From Myxococcales bacterium (GTDB taxonomy: Bacteria; Myxococcota_A; UBA9160; UBA4427): a DNA stretch of 64,000 nucleotides. The notes beneath the pieces were generated by a model. That model searched no databases, was not told the origin of the DNA, and saw nothing but the letters and a program-made list of their open reading frames with translations. Of this stretch, positions 25,713 to 34,465 are shown piece by piece (position 1 is the first letter of the stretch; each line of letters opens with the position of its first letter). Location of the stretch: assembly GCA_014240165.1 (NCBI GenBank), contig JAAZXM010000002.1, forward strand, positions 1-64,000, in the 5' to 3' direction. The position numbers and the translations under genes are program-made.

Positions 25713-28325
25713 GTGCTCCCGGATTGGCGTTTGCACGCGGCCGGACGGGTGGCAGAGGACTTCGCCGCCGCCCCGCGTCTTTCCGCCTGGCGAGAGCGCA
25801 TCGCCGAGGCCCTCGAAGGTCGGACGCTGATTGCTCGTGGGGCGGCGGATCTGAAGGCATTCCTGGCCCGGGATATTTCTTCCGCGCTCTCCCGTGCCCG
25901 GGTGCTCGACTTCGACGATTTCCTGGCCTTCACCCACCCGGATCGCTGGCCAGCCGAAACCGCTGCGGGCACGGGCAACCCGCGCGGCGCGCTGGGGCAG
26001 GCCACCCAAGCACTCGACGCGCTGGTGGTCGCCGCCACGGCCTCGGCGCAGGGTGAACTTCGTTATCGCAATGCTCGCCGGGCCCTGGAGCGCCACCTGC
26101 CGGCTTCGCCTTGGCTTCAACTCCTGGCGGCGCCTAGCGGCCTGGAGGAAGAGGGTCCCTCGGTTCGGCAATTCGTCGAGATCGGGGCGTCCGCCGAAGA
26201 GCCCGTACCCAACGACATCGAAGCCATCGCTTCGGCGCTGGCGGATGCGGAGCGTGGGGAGCGCCACTTTCCCGGTTACCGGGTTCGCCAGGAACAAATC
26301 GACTTGATGCGCGGTTTTCACCGGGCCCTTGTGGATGGTGGACATCTGCTCTTGGAAGGCGGGACCGGGGTGGGCAAATCACTGGCCTACCTGGCCGCGG
26401 CGATTCCCTTCGCGATGGAGCGCGCCGAGGCGGGAGCGCGGGATCCATTGATCATCTCTACCCGCACCCGGCTTCTCCAGGATCAATTGCTGGAGAAGGA
26501 CATCGCCGCCGCCGCGCGCATGCTGGGTTATCCGGGTCTGCGCGCGCTGTCCATCAAGGGCCGGGCGAATTATGTCTGCGAACAGCGGCTGCAGGATGTT
26601 CTCGCCCTCGGCGCCGCCCAAGGCCTTTTGGAAGAGGACCGAAACGCCTACGCGGTTCTGACCGCCTGTGCGCGCACGCGACCGGGGGGCGAGGTCGGCT
26701 CGCTCCCGGGTCCGCTCTTGCGTCGGTATCCCTTTCTGCTCGAACTCGTGCAGCGATCGGTGGCGCGCCGGGCCGAGCAGTGCAGCCGGGAGGAATGTGC
26801 GAAGCGGCGCAATTGCCCCTTTGGAAAGCGTCGTGCGGCGCTTTCCAAGGCGCACCTGGTGGTGGCCAATCACGACCTGCTCCTTCGCTGGCCACCGGAT
26901 TATCCCCGCTTTCAACATGTCATCGCCGACGAGGGACACGAATTGGCGGGCGTGGCGGATGAGGTCTACGCCCGGGTGGTTCGTCCCGAGGAATTGCGCG
27001 AGCGCATCGACGAAGTTTTCGGCCCCCCGGATTCGGCGCCGGCAGCGGCGAATACCTTTGCGGGCCTGTTGCCCCGAAAGCAGCGGCTGGAGGCGGCCAA
27101 GGAAGTGAGCGAAGTGAGGCGCTCCCTGGCGCTGGACTTTTCGGGAATTGGCCGAGCGGTGGTGGAGCGAGCCAGCGAATACGGCGAAGTCCAACTGCCC
27201 GCCGATCCCGCCCGTCTCTACCCCCAGGCCGCCCGCCTGGCGGAAATGGCCGCCACGCGTCTCGACGGGCTGGCGCGTCTCGCCGAGGAACTCGATGCAC
27301 GCGCCGAATGGAGTTTCGAGGAAACGCCGCCCAGCCTCTCCGAGGGCCCCACCCCGGTGGAGCGTTCGGCGGAGGCGTTCAGGGAGGCGGCGTTGGGGCT
27401 TCGTCTCGCCTTCGCCGAGGCAGGCGAGGATGCGGTGGCGGCCTTTGATCGACTGGTGGTTCCCTACGATCGTTGGGTGCTTTCGATTCGATCCGTTTCT
27501 CCCGCCGGATCCTTCCACCAACACTTCATGGAGGGGCTCGAGTCATTCGCTGCGGTTTCCGCCACGCTCTTCGTGGGGGGTGATGCTTTCGCGGCCATGG
27601 GCGAACTCGAACTCGAGGAGCGCTCGGCTTTCGGCATAGAGCGGTTGGTGGCGTCGAGTCCTTTTGATTATGCGAATCATATGCGGGTGGCTGCGCTGCG
27701 TTCCCAGCCGGATTCCGAAAATCCCGTGCTGGAGACCGCCCGGGTACTCGCCCTCCTGGCCCGCATGTTGGGTGGGCGCACCCTGGGTCTCTTTACCAGC
27801 CTTCGCCGGATGGAGGAAGTCGCCGAATTGCTCGCGGAGGATCTGGCGGATGAAGCCATCGAGGTGTTGGCGCCGCGCCGGGCCGTGGACGACCCCGGCG
27901 GGCTGGTGGAGCGCTTTCGTGGGCTGCCCGGTGGCGGGGTTCTCCTGGGGTCGCGGACTTTCTGGCAGGGGGTGGATATCCCCGGTGACGACCTTCAGGC
28001 GGTGGTGATCGAAAAATTGCCCTTCGAGGTTCCCACGGAATTGCGGCGTCGCCGGGAGGCCCGGGTGGCGGAATTCGGCCAGAACGCATTCCAACGCTAT
28101 CGGCTGGGGAAGATGTTGCTGAACCTGAAGCAGATGACCGGGCGCCTGATTCGGGGGGAGAGGGATCGCGGGATCGTGGTCATCGTCCAGGCGCGCACCG
28201 ACCGGAACTACTTCGACCAACTCGAAACCGCTTTTCCGCAGGGCACGTCGATTCGCGTGGTGGACACCCCTGAGCTCCCCCGATTGGTGGCGGAGTTGGG
28301 TCTCGGCGGACTTGACCAGACGTGA
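25713..28325 (+). CDS. DinG/XPD-type Fe-S helicase with degenerate N-terminal exonuclease-like domain
   Basis: From the first usable start (GTG 25713) it is 870 residues, but the frame is open from 25431. The upstream stretch has VVALETTG, like the first DnaQ exonuclease motif with its Asp changed to Ala. The expected HN motif is also lost (IARGAADLKAFL), so the nuclease looks dead. The helicase has Walker A LEGGTGVGKSLAYL, four Cys for the 4Fe-4S cluster (NYVCEQR, EQCSREEC, RNCPFGK), the DEGH box and C-terminal motif VI (QMTGRLIRGERDRG). Probably repairs replication obstacles such as R-loops. An ATT at 25446 behind AGGA is a speculative longer start. Confidence 0.88.
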   Translation: MLPDWRLHAAGRVAEDFAAAPRLSAWRERIAEALEGRTLIARGAADLKAFLARDISSALSRARVLDFDDFLAFTHPDRWPAETAAGTGNPRGALGQATQALDALVVAATASAQGELRYRNARRALERHLPASPWLQLLAAPSGLEEEGPSVRQFVEIGASAEEPVPNDIEAIASALADAERGERHFPGYRVRQEQIDLMRGFHRALVDGGHLLLEGGTGVGKSLAYLAAAIPFAMERAEAGARDPLIISTRTRLLQDQLLEKDIAAAARMLGYPGLRALSIKGRANYVCEQRLQDVLALGAAQGLLEEDRNAYAVLTACARTRPGGEVGSLPGPLLRRYPFLLELVQRSVARRAEQCSREECAKRRNCPFGKRRAALSKAHLVVANHDLLLRWPPDYPRFQHVIADEGHELAGVADEVYARVVRPEELRERIDEVFGPPDSAPAAANTFAGLLPRKQRLEAAKEVSEVRRSLALDFSGIGRAVVERASEYGEVQLPADPARLYPQAARLAEMAATRLDGLARLAEELDARAEWSFEETPPSLSEGPTPVERSAEAFREAALGLRLAFAEAGEDAVAAFDRLVVPYDRWVLSIRSVSPAGSFHQHFMEGLESFAAVSATLFVGGDAFAAMGELELEERSAFGIERLVASSPFDYANHMRVAALRSQPDSENPVLETARVLALLARMLGGRTLGLFTSLRRMEEVAELLAEDLADEAIEVLAPRRAVDDPGGLVERFRGLPGGGVLLGSRTFWQGVDIPGDDLQAVVIEKLPFEVPTELRRRREARVAEFGQNAFQRYRLGKMLLNLKQMTGRLIRGERDRGIVVIVQARTDRNYFDQLETAFPQGTSIRVVDTPELPRLVAELGLGGLDQT

Positions 28326-28463
28326 CTCTGAGTCATACTCTGCCCCCGATCGGGCTTTGGCGCGGATGGTTGCAGGGATCTGTGGCAGTTGGGCCGCTCC
28401 CGCTCCCGAGGCGCCCGGCGGTGCCCGGGGTTCGGTAGAGCATCCATTTGGGGGGAGTGTCGC

Positions 28464-29465
28464 TTGACATTGAATCTGCTCGGCTTGGGCCATTTCCATC
28501 CGGCAAACGAGATCACCAACAGCTTTCTCGAATCCCTGGATATCGGCACCGATGACGATTGGATCCTGGAGCGGGTGGGGATCCGTTCCCGTCGCACGGT
28601 ATTGCCCCTCGACTATATCCGCACCACCCGCAACGCCGAATCCAGAGCGTCCGCCGAGGCGGCGCAATGGACCAATGCGGAACTCGGCGCCGAGGCGGCA
28701 CGAATGGCCCTCGACCGCGCGGGTATCGCGGCGGCCGACGTGGGCTTGGTGGTGGGCGGCGGCTGCGCCCCGGATACCACTTCTCCCGCCGAAGCGTGCA
28801 ATCTGGCGCGATTGCTTGAAATCGCTGCCCCTTCCCTGGATGTGAATTCGGCTTGCACCAGCTTCATGGCCGGCCTCCATCTGCTCGGGATGATGCGGGA
28901 GGATGCCCTGCCCGATTATGTTCTCCTGGTCAGCATGGAATCCATGACCCGGACGGTGGACTACAGCGACCGGAGCGCCGCTGTACTTTGGGGTGACGCG
29001 GGCCTGGCGGCGGTGATCTCCACCCGCCATCCGGGCCGCGCCCTGTTGACGGGAACAAGTCTTGAATCCAACCCGGAGGGGGCCGATAAGGTGATCATTC
29101 CCCGGCAGGGCTATTTCGCCCAGGAGGGTCGCACGGTCCAGACTTTCGCGATCAAGAAGACGGCCCTTTGTTATAAGCGCGTCAAGGATGAGTTCGAGGA
29201 CCCCGCGCGCCCCCTTCATTTCATTGGCCATCAGGCGAACCTGCGAATGCTCGAGAATGTTTGTCGGCGCTGCGAGATCGCGCCTGACCGACATCATGCC
29301 AATGTCGAGTGGTACGGAAATACCGGTGCCGCGAGTTCGGGCACGGTACTCTCCCAAAATTGGGATAAATGGCGAGAGGGCGACGATATCGCCGTCGTGG
29401 GTGTCGGATCGGGGCTCACCTGGGGCTCGTATATCGCTCGCTTTGGCTTGGGCAACAGTCGGTGA
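28464..29465 (+). CDS. 3-oxoacyl-ACP synthase III (FabH-like ketosynthase)
   Basis: A 333-residue thiolase-fold condensing enzyme starting at a TTG after GGGGGGAG. The Cys-His-Asn triad is intact: DVNSACTSFMAG, HFIGHQANLRM and EWYGNTGAASSG. It should prime chain building by condensing an acyl-CoA starter with malonyl-ACP. It is the first gene of the lipid-synthase cluster and lies 138 bases after the helicase gene. Relation to pigment or alkylresorcinol KASIII is also possible; starter specificity cannot be told. Confidence 0.92.
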   Translation: MTLNLLGLGHFHPANEITNSFLESLDIGTDDDWILERVGIRSRRTVLPLDYIRTTRNAESRASAEAAQWTNAELGAEAARMALDRAGIAAADVGLVVGGGCAPDTTSPAEACNLARLLEIAAPSLDVNSACTSFMAGLHLLGMMREDALPDYVLLVSMESMTRTVDYSDRSAAVLWGDAGLAAVISTRHPGRALLTGTSLESNPEGADKVIIPRQGYFAQEGRTVQTFAIKKTALCYKRVKDEFEDPARPLHFIGHQANLRMLENVCRRCEIAPDRHHANVEWYGNTGAASSGTVLSQNWDKWREGDDIAVVGVGSGLTWGSYIARFGLGNSR

Positions 29466-29472
29466 TTGGGTG

Positions 29473-30066
29473 ATGATGAAATACGAGACCTTTAAATCGC
29501 GTACGCATTTCGACAAGAATGAATTGCTCGCCTTCGCGTACGGGCGCTTGATCGAGGACGCCCCCGAAGAATTGAAGGCGCGACTTCCCGTTCCCCCGAT
29601 GCTGATGCTCGACCGCGTCGTGGAGGTGAGCGGAAACAAGAATCGCGGCCGGATCGTGGCTGAGCGCGATGTGAACATCGACGATTGGTTCTTTCATTGT
29701 CATTTCCAGGGTGATCCCGTCCAACCCGGATGCCTGGGTCTGGATGGTGTCTGGCAGCTACTGGGTTTCTATTGCAATTGGCGAGGCGGTCTGGGGAGCG
29801 GGCGTGCCCTGGGCTGCGGCGAAGTGGAGTTCTTCGGACAGATTCGCCCGCATGACGGCCTGGTCCGCTACGAGGTGGATATCAAGCGCTATGCCGAACT
29901 TGCCAGCTCGGGCTCTTCCCTGGTGGTTGGGGATGCCCGGCTCTTGGTGGATGACGAGGAGATCTACACGGTGAAGGGCGCGCGGGTCGGTCTTTTTCGT
30001 GGCATCGACTATCCCGACTACCCGCTGGAATCGCCCAATGCCCGGGGCGGAAGGATGGCCGAGTGA
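29473..30066 (+). CDS. fabA: 3-hydroxyacyl-ACP dehydratase/isomerase, FabA-like
   Basis: A 197-residue hotdog-fold enzyme. MLMLDRVVEVSG and WFFHCHFQGDPVQPGCLGLD match FabA, with catalytic His near residue 76 and Asp in CLGLDGVWQL. WQLLGFYCNWRGGLGSGRALG follows the E. coli FabA pattern closely. FabA both dehydrates 3-hydroxyacyl-ACP and isomerises the double bond to the cis-3 form, the branch point to unsaturated chains. ATG choices at 29473 or 29476 lie just after the KASIII stop. Its stop overlaps the next start (GTGA). Confidence 0.92.
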   Translation: MMKYETFKSRTHFDKNELLAFAYGRLIEDAPEELKARLPVPPMLMLDRVVEVSGNKNRGRIVAERDVNIDDWFFHCHFQGDPVQPGCLGLDGVWQLLGFYCNWRGGLGSGRALGCGEVEFFGQIRPHDGLVRYEVDIKRYAELASSGSSLVVGDARLLVDDEEIYTVKGARVGLFRGIDYPDYPLESPNARGGRMAE

Positions 30067-30791
30067 GCGATCTTCCCGTGGCCCTGGTCACCGGGGCGGG
30101 GACCGGTATCGGTTCCGCCTGCGCAAGACGCCTGGCCGACGAGGGCTACCGCGTGGGCGTTCATTACCGCTCGAGCGGAGCGAAGGCCGAGCAATTGCTC
30201 TCGGAGTTGCCCGGCGCTTTCGGTCTTCAAGCGGATCTCACCCGCGAAGAGGAAGTCGACGCGCTGATCAAGCAGATCAAGGCGGAGGCCGGGCAGGTCG
30301 ACGTGCTGGTGAACAACGCCGGTTATAACGTGAACGCGCCGATGTTGGCGATGAATCTGGAGCAATACGATGCCGTGGCCGCCATGGCGCGGGCCACCTG
30401 GTACTTGTCTAAAGGGGTGCTGCGCCGCTTCATGTTGCGAAAGAACACGGGCCGCATCATCAATATTTCCAGTGTCGTCGGCCATACCGGAAACCCAGGC
30501 CAGATTCCCTATACCATGGTGAAGGCTGGCCTCGATGCCTTTACGAAATCCCTTGCCCAGGAGCTGGCCGGACGCGAGATCCTGGTGAACGCGGTCGCGC
30601 CCGGCTTCATCCAGACCGAAATGACCGAGGACTTGCCCGGCGAGGTCAAGGAATCGATTCTGGGGAAGATCCCCCAGGGCCGGATGGGGACGGCGGACGA
30701 GGTGGCGGACGTGGTGGCCTTTCTCGCGACTCGCGGTCATTACGTCAACGGCAGCGTGCTGCACGTGAATGGGGGCATGTACGGTGGCTGA
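30063..30791 (+). CDS. fabG: 3-oxoacyl-ACP reductase FabG (SDR)
   Basis: A 242-residue short-chain dehydrogenase. The NADPH site is TGAGTGIGSACARRLADEG. NNAG is present, and the catalytic Ser-Tyr-Lys is seen in ISSVVGHTGNPGQIPYTMVKA. The C-terminal VNGSVLHVNGGMYGG is typical of FabG. It reduces 3-oxoacyl-ACP in chain elongation. The GTG start overlaps the FabA stop, and its end overlaps the FabZ start by 8 bases. Confidence 0.93.
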   Translation: MSDLPVALVTGAGTGIGSACARRLADEGYRVGVHYRSSGAKAEQLLSELPGAFGLQADLTREEEVDALIKQIKAEAGQVDVLVNNAGYNVNAPMLAMNLEQYDAVAAMARATWYLSKGVLRRFMLRKNTGRIINISSVVGHTGNPGQIPYTMVKAGLDAFTKSLAQELAGREILVNAVAPGFIQTEMTEDLPGEVKESILGKIPQGRMGTADEVADVVAFLATRGHYVNGSVLHVNGGMYGG

Positions 30792-31281
30792 GTCGACGAA
30801 GAGCGGATCGGGCGTCGGAACCGGTGCGACGCCCCTCGCCCCCGCCGAGGTGCTGGAGCGGGTGCCCCAGCAGGCCCCTTTCCGCTTTATCGATTCGATT
30901 CACGAGCTGGATCGCGAGCATATTGTTGCGAGCTATCGTTTCCGCGAGGATGCAGACTTTTATAGGGGGCATTTCCCCGGGAACCCGATCACGCCCGGGG
31001 TCATTCTGGTGGAGGCCATGGCCCAGGCCGGTGTTGTTGCCCAGGGGATCTATCTCTATGCCCTTGAATTCAGTGCTGAGGAAGTCGAAAAAGTGGTGAC
31101 CGTCTTTACTGATGCCAATGTTGAATTTTCCGGGCAGGTGCTGCCCGGCGATCGGGTGACCACCACCGGCCGGGTGCGGTTCTTTCGTCGCAAGAAGCTT
31201 CGTGCCGATGTCGAGATGCGGAAGGACGACGGAAGCCTGGTGTGTTCCGGCGAACTCGCCGGGATGGGGGTTCCCCTATGA
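30784..31281 (+). CDS. fabZ: 3-hydroxyacyl-ACP dehydratase FabZ-like
   Basis: A 165-residue hotdog-fold protein from the GTG at 30784, which overlaps the fabG stop. APFRFIDSI and RGHFPGNPITPGVILVEAMAQ carry the FabZ catalytic His and Glu. It dehydrates 3-hydroxyacyl-ACP to trans-2-enoyl-ACP. Having both a FabA-type and a FabZ-type dehydratase in one short operon suggests alternating saturated and unsaturated steps. An additional ~20 N-terminal residues are low-complexity. Confidence 0.92.
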   Translation: MAESTKSGSGVGTGATPLAPAEVLERVPQQAPFRFIDSIHELDREHIVASYRFREDADFYRGHFPGNPITPGVILVEAMAQAGVVAQGIYLYALEFSAEEVEKVVTVFTDANVEFSGQVLPGDRVTTTGRVRFFRRKKLRADVEMRKDDGSLVCSGELAGMGVPL

Positions 31282-32555
31282 CCACACGCGTGGTGATCAC
31301 GGGCATGGGCGTCGTCGCTCCCAACGGAGTCGGCTTGCCGGAATTCGAGCAGTCCCTGCGCGCGGGGCGCTCGGGGATCCGTCATGTGGAAGCCATGGCG
31401 GACGCCAAGTTCGGCTGCACGGTGGCGGGGGTGCCCCAGGGCGTGGACGAGCGGGTTGAAAAGGAGTTCGAGGAGGACGAGCGGCTGGTGATGAATATGA
31501 GTCACCGCTACGCGAGTCTCTCCTGCCTCGAGGCCTGGCGGGATGCCGGGCTCGAGCGGCCGGCCCGGGATTCCGAGACCGTCGACTGGGAAACCGGTGC
31601 CATCATCGGGACCGGGATCGGCGGCATGGACACGACGGCGGAAAAGGTGGTGCCCCTGACGGATGCCAAAAAGGTGCGCCGCATGGGATCCACCGCGGTT
31701 GAGCAGGTGATGGCGAGCGGAGTCTCCGCGCGGGTTTCCGGACAATTCGCCCTGGGGAACCAGGTGACCACCAATTCCAGCGCCTGCAGTACGGGAACCG
31801 AGGCGATCGCGATGGGGCTCGAACGGATTAGAAGCGGTGCGGCAGTGCGCATGCTCTGCGGGGGCTCGGAAGCGGCGTCCCACTATATATGGGCGGGTTT
31901 CGATGCCATGCGGGTGCTCAACCGCGGGTCGAACGAAGCGCCCGAGAAGGCCTCCCGCCCCATGAGCGCTTCGGCGGGGGGGTTCATCCCGGGCGCGGGC
32001 GCCGGGGTGCTGCTGCTCGAGAGCGAGGAGAGTGCTCGCAGCCGGGGCGCAACAATCTACGCCGAAGTGGCGGGCCAGGCGATCAATTGTGGCGGGCACC
32101 GGATGGGCGGGAGCATGACGGCGCCCAACCCCGAGAGTGTCCGGCGCTGCATCCTGGCGGCTCTGCAGGATGCGGGCATTGGGGCCCAGGATGTCGATGC
32201 GATCAACGGGCACCTCACGGCCACTACGGCTGATCCGCGCGAAATCGGTTCCTGGGCGGCGGCCCTCGAGCGGGAGCCGGGCGATTTGCCGCCCATCACG
32301 GCGACCAAATCCATGATCGGGCATACCCTGGGCGCGGCGGGCGCCATCGAGAGCGTGGCCGCTGTCCTGATGCTCAGCCGGGGCTTCATTCATCCCTCCA
32401 TCAATTGCGAGGACGTGCACCCCGAGATCGAACCCTATGCGGACTCGATCCCCCACGCGATGCAGGAGTTTGCGAACATGAAGACCATCATCAAGGCGGG
32501 TTTCGGGTTTGGCGATGTCAATGCCTGTCTTGTTTTCCGGGCATGGGAAGGCTAG
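31278..32555 (+). CDS. 3-oxoacyl-ACP synthase II (FabF/FabB-like ketosynthase)
   Basis: A 425-residue condensing enzyme; the ATG overlaps the FabZ stop (ATGA). The triad is present: Cys in TNSSACSTGTEAI, first His in AINGHLTATTADP (the usual NAHGTST is changed) and second His in KSMIGHTLGAAGAIES. It elongates acyl-ACP with malonyl-ACP. The altered first-His loop sets it apart from textbook FabF and agrees with a specialised pathway. Confidence 0.93.
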   Translation: MTTRVVITGMGVVAPNGVGLPEFEQSLRAGRSGIRHVEAMADAKFGCTVAGVPQGVDERVEKEFEEDERLVMNMSHRYASLSCLEAWRDAGLERPARDSETVDWETGAIIGTGIGGMDTTAEKVVPLTDAKKVRRMGSTAVEQVMASGVSARVSGQFALGNQVTTNSSACSTGTEAIAMGLERIRSGAAVRMLCGGSEAASHYIWAGFDAMRVLNRGSNEAPEKASRPMSASAGGFIPGAGAGVLLLESEESARSRGATIYAEVAGQAINCGGHRMGGSMTAPNPESVRRCILAALQDAGIGAQDVDAINGHLTATTADPREIGSWAAALEREPGDLPPITATKSMIGHTLGAAGAIESVAAVLMLSRGFIHPSINCEDVHPEIEPYADSIPHAMQEFANMKTIIKAGFGFGDVNACLVFRAWEG

Positions 32556-32564
32556 AAGGCAGAG

Positions 32565-32592
32565 CGCCCCGTGGTTTTTAGGGGGCGGGGCG
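32565..32592 (+). promoter_or_regulatory. GC-rich hairpin between KASII and ACP genes
   Basis: A perfect 7-bp inverted repeat, CGCCCCG (32565-32571) and CGGGGCG (32586-32592), with a T-rich loop. It sits in one of the few real gaps of the cluster (125 bases). It may attenuate transcription or protect the 5' end of a shorter, more abundant ACP transcript. No T-run follows, so it is not a classic terminator. Confidence 0.4.
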
Positions 32593-32680
32593 TGGCCGGG
32601 CCAAGAAGGCGATACTCATTGACAGCGAACCCTGGCCCGAGGCCAGGCGAAAGATCCGACACTAAGGAGGAGTCGTAGTT

Positions 32681-32929
32681 ATGGAACAATCGGCGGTCAT
32701 GGAAGGCGTGGTCAAGATCTTGACTCCGTGGGTGAAAAACGAAGATGCCCTGCAGGCCGTGGGCATGGAGACCAATATTCTCGACGATCTGAAGGTCAAC
32801 TCGGCCAGGCTCGTCGATGTGGTCATTGCATTCGAGGACGAATTCGACATCGAAATCGACGACGAAGACGTCGATACGGTGAATACCGTGGGCGATGCGG
32901 TGAAGCTGATATCCGAGAAACTCGGCTGA
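32681..32929 (+). CDS. Acyl carrier protein
   Basis: An 82-residue acidic four-helix carrier with a strong SD (AAGGAGGAG, 32664-32672). The phosphopantetheine Ser is in DDLKVNSARLVDVVIAFED, where the usual DSL reads NSA. The downstream helix (FDIEIDDEDVDTVNTVGDAV) is normal. The Ser is kept, so it should be modified by the phosphopantetheinyl transferase encoded two genes on. The changed motif suggests a dedicated carrier rather than the housekeeping AcpP. Confidence 0.93.
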   Translation: MEQSAVMEGVVKILTPWVKNEDALQAVGMETNILDDLKVNSARLVDVVIAFEDEFDIEIDDEDVDTVNTVGDAVKLISEKLG

Positions 32930-32975
32930 TCCTGCTCGCCCCTCCCCCACCCAGTGTTCAGGGGTCGACGAAGCC

Positions 32976-33776
32976 GTGAGCGGACTTGAAGCAAGCCCCG
33001 GCGATGAGACGCGCTCGCGTATGCCGCGTCGGCACCGTTCCCAAAGAGCGGTGGGCTGGCTGCTTGCGCCTTTCTGGTTTCCCCTGGCCTCGCTCTTTCT
33101 CCGGCTACGGTTCGGTTGCCGCATCGAGGATATTTCCCGCAGTCGGGCGCTCTACCACAAGATACGCTCGGAATCCGACCTGCCTCTCCTGATCTGCGCC
33201 AATCATCTCACCCTGGTGGATTCGTTCTTCATCGCCCAGGCGCTTGCGCCGAATTGGCGTTTCCTGCTGGATTTCGACTCGGTGCCCTGGAACACACCCG
33301 AAGAGGTGAACTTTGCGAATACGCCTTTCAACCACGCCCTCGTCTATATCGCGAAATGCGTTCCCATTCGCAGGGGGGGCAAACGGGAAGACATTCGCGA
33401 GGTGTTGAGTCGCATCGAATATCTACTTGGTCGCGGAGAAGTGGCGATCTTGTTCCCTGAAGGGGGTCGTTCCCGAACGGGTCGCATCGATCCCGATAAT
33501 GCGGGTTGGGGGGTGGGCCGGGTGATCGCTCGGGTGAAGGATTGCCGGGTTCTCTGTGTCTACATGCGGGGCGATGCCCAGGAGACTTTCGGTACCTATC
33601 CCAAGCACGGAGATCGCTTGAGGGTCTCCATGGCCCTGATCGAACCGAAATCCGACGCGCGCGGTGTGCGGAAAACCCGCGATCTCTCCGCGCAGATCAT
33701 GAGTCAGCTTGCCCAGATGGAAGCGGATTATTTCGCGACTCGGGCGGGCCCATCGCACGCGGTGGCTGGATCATGA
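32976..33776 (+). CDS. 1-acyl-sn-glycerol-3-phosphate acyltransferase-like (PlsC family)
   Basis: A 266-residue acyltransferase from a GTG at 32976. One hydrophobic segment (WLLAPFWFPLASLFLRLRF) anchors it in the inner membrane. The catalytic NHLTLVD (HX4D) and the FPEGGRSRTG phosphate-binding motif are intact. It likely moves the finished chain from ACP (or CoA) to a glycerophosphate or other acceptor. This is the only visible product-release activity in the cluster. Its stop overlaps the next start (ATGA). Confidence 0.9.
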   Translation: MSGLEASPGDETRSRMPRRHRSQRAVGWLLAPFWFPLASLFLRLRFGCRIEDISRSRALYHKIRSESDLPLLICANHLTLVDSFFIAQALAPNWRFLLDFDSVPWNTPEEVNFANTPFNHALVYIAKCVPIRRGGKREDIREVLSRIEYLLGRGEVAILFPEGGRSRTGRIDPDNAGWGVGRVIARVKDCRVLCVYMRGDAQETFGTYPKHGDRLRVSMALIEPKSDARGVRKTRDLSAQIMSQLAQMEADYFATRAGPSHAVAGS

Positions 33777-34465
33777 TTGGCAACGACGTCGTCGACCTGC
33801 GCGATGCCGAGACCCGACCGGGCAGGCGGACACCCGCCTTTGACGCCCGTGTCTTCACTTCGGCCGAGCAAGCGCGAATCGTCGGGGCGCCGGATCCCGT
33901 CCGAGAGCGGTGGACGTATTGGGCCGCCAAGGAAGCGGCCTTCAAGCTGGCCCGCAAATGCGAGCCCGGATCGAGTTTCATCCCGCGACGCTTCGAAGTG
34001 GAACTCGGCGGGGGCTGGAAGCAGGCAGAGGCGCAGTCCCAGCGCACCGGCCGGGTGCTTTGGGAAGGTGGAAGCTTTGACTGCGATGGGCTGTCGGGTC
34101 CGGGTTTTGTTCACGCACTCTGCCGGGAGGTGGGTGCACCGCCGCCCGATTATCTGATCTGCGAACGCGTGAAATCGCTCTCTGCAAAGGGAGCGCACCC
34201 GGATGCGCCGAGCCGCGCGGTTCGCCGCCTGGCACTTCGTGCTCTCGCCCGAAGGCTTGAAGTCGATGAGGAAGCGCTGGAGATCCGCAAGCGCGGGAAA
34301 ATCCCTTTCCTCTATGAGGGCGACCAACGGCTGGCGGCGGATTTGAGCTTTTCCCATCATGGGCAGCTCATCGCCTTTGCGTGCCGATTGGAGGGAATAG
34401 CCCGACATTCACTTTCGGCCCGGCCGTCGGCTCCAGCCACCCAGGTGGGAGGGTTGCGACCATGA
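33773..34465 (+). CDS. 4'-phosphopantetheinyl transferase (Sfp-like superfamily)
   Basis: A 230-residue protein with both hallmarks of the family: the Mg-binding IGNDVVDLRD at the N-terminus and RWTYWAAKEAAFKLA (WxxKEAxxK) near residue 50. It transfers phosphopantetheine from CoA to the Ser of a carrier protein, most plausibly the ACP encoded just upstream. It overlaps both neighbours (ATGA at each end). This means the cluster brings its own activator. Confidence 0.9.
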   Translation: MIGNDVVDLRDAETRPGRRTPAFDARVFTSAEQARIVGAPDPVRERWTYWAAKEAAFKLARKCEPGSSFIPRRFEVELGGGWKQAEAQSQRTGRVLWEGGSFDCDGLSGPGFVHALCREVGAPPPDYLICERVKSLSAKGAHPDAPSRAVRRLALRALARRLEVDEEALEIRKRGKIPFLYEGDQRLAADLSFSHHGQLIAFACRLEGIARHSLSARPSAPATQVGGLRP

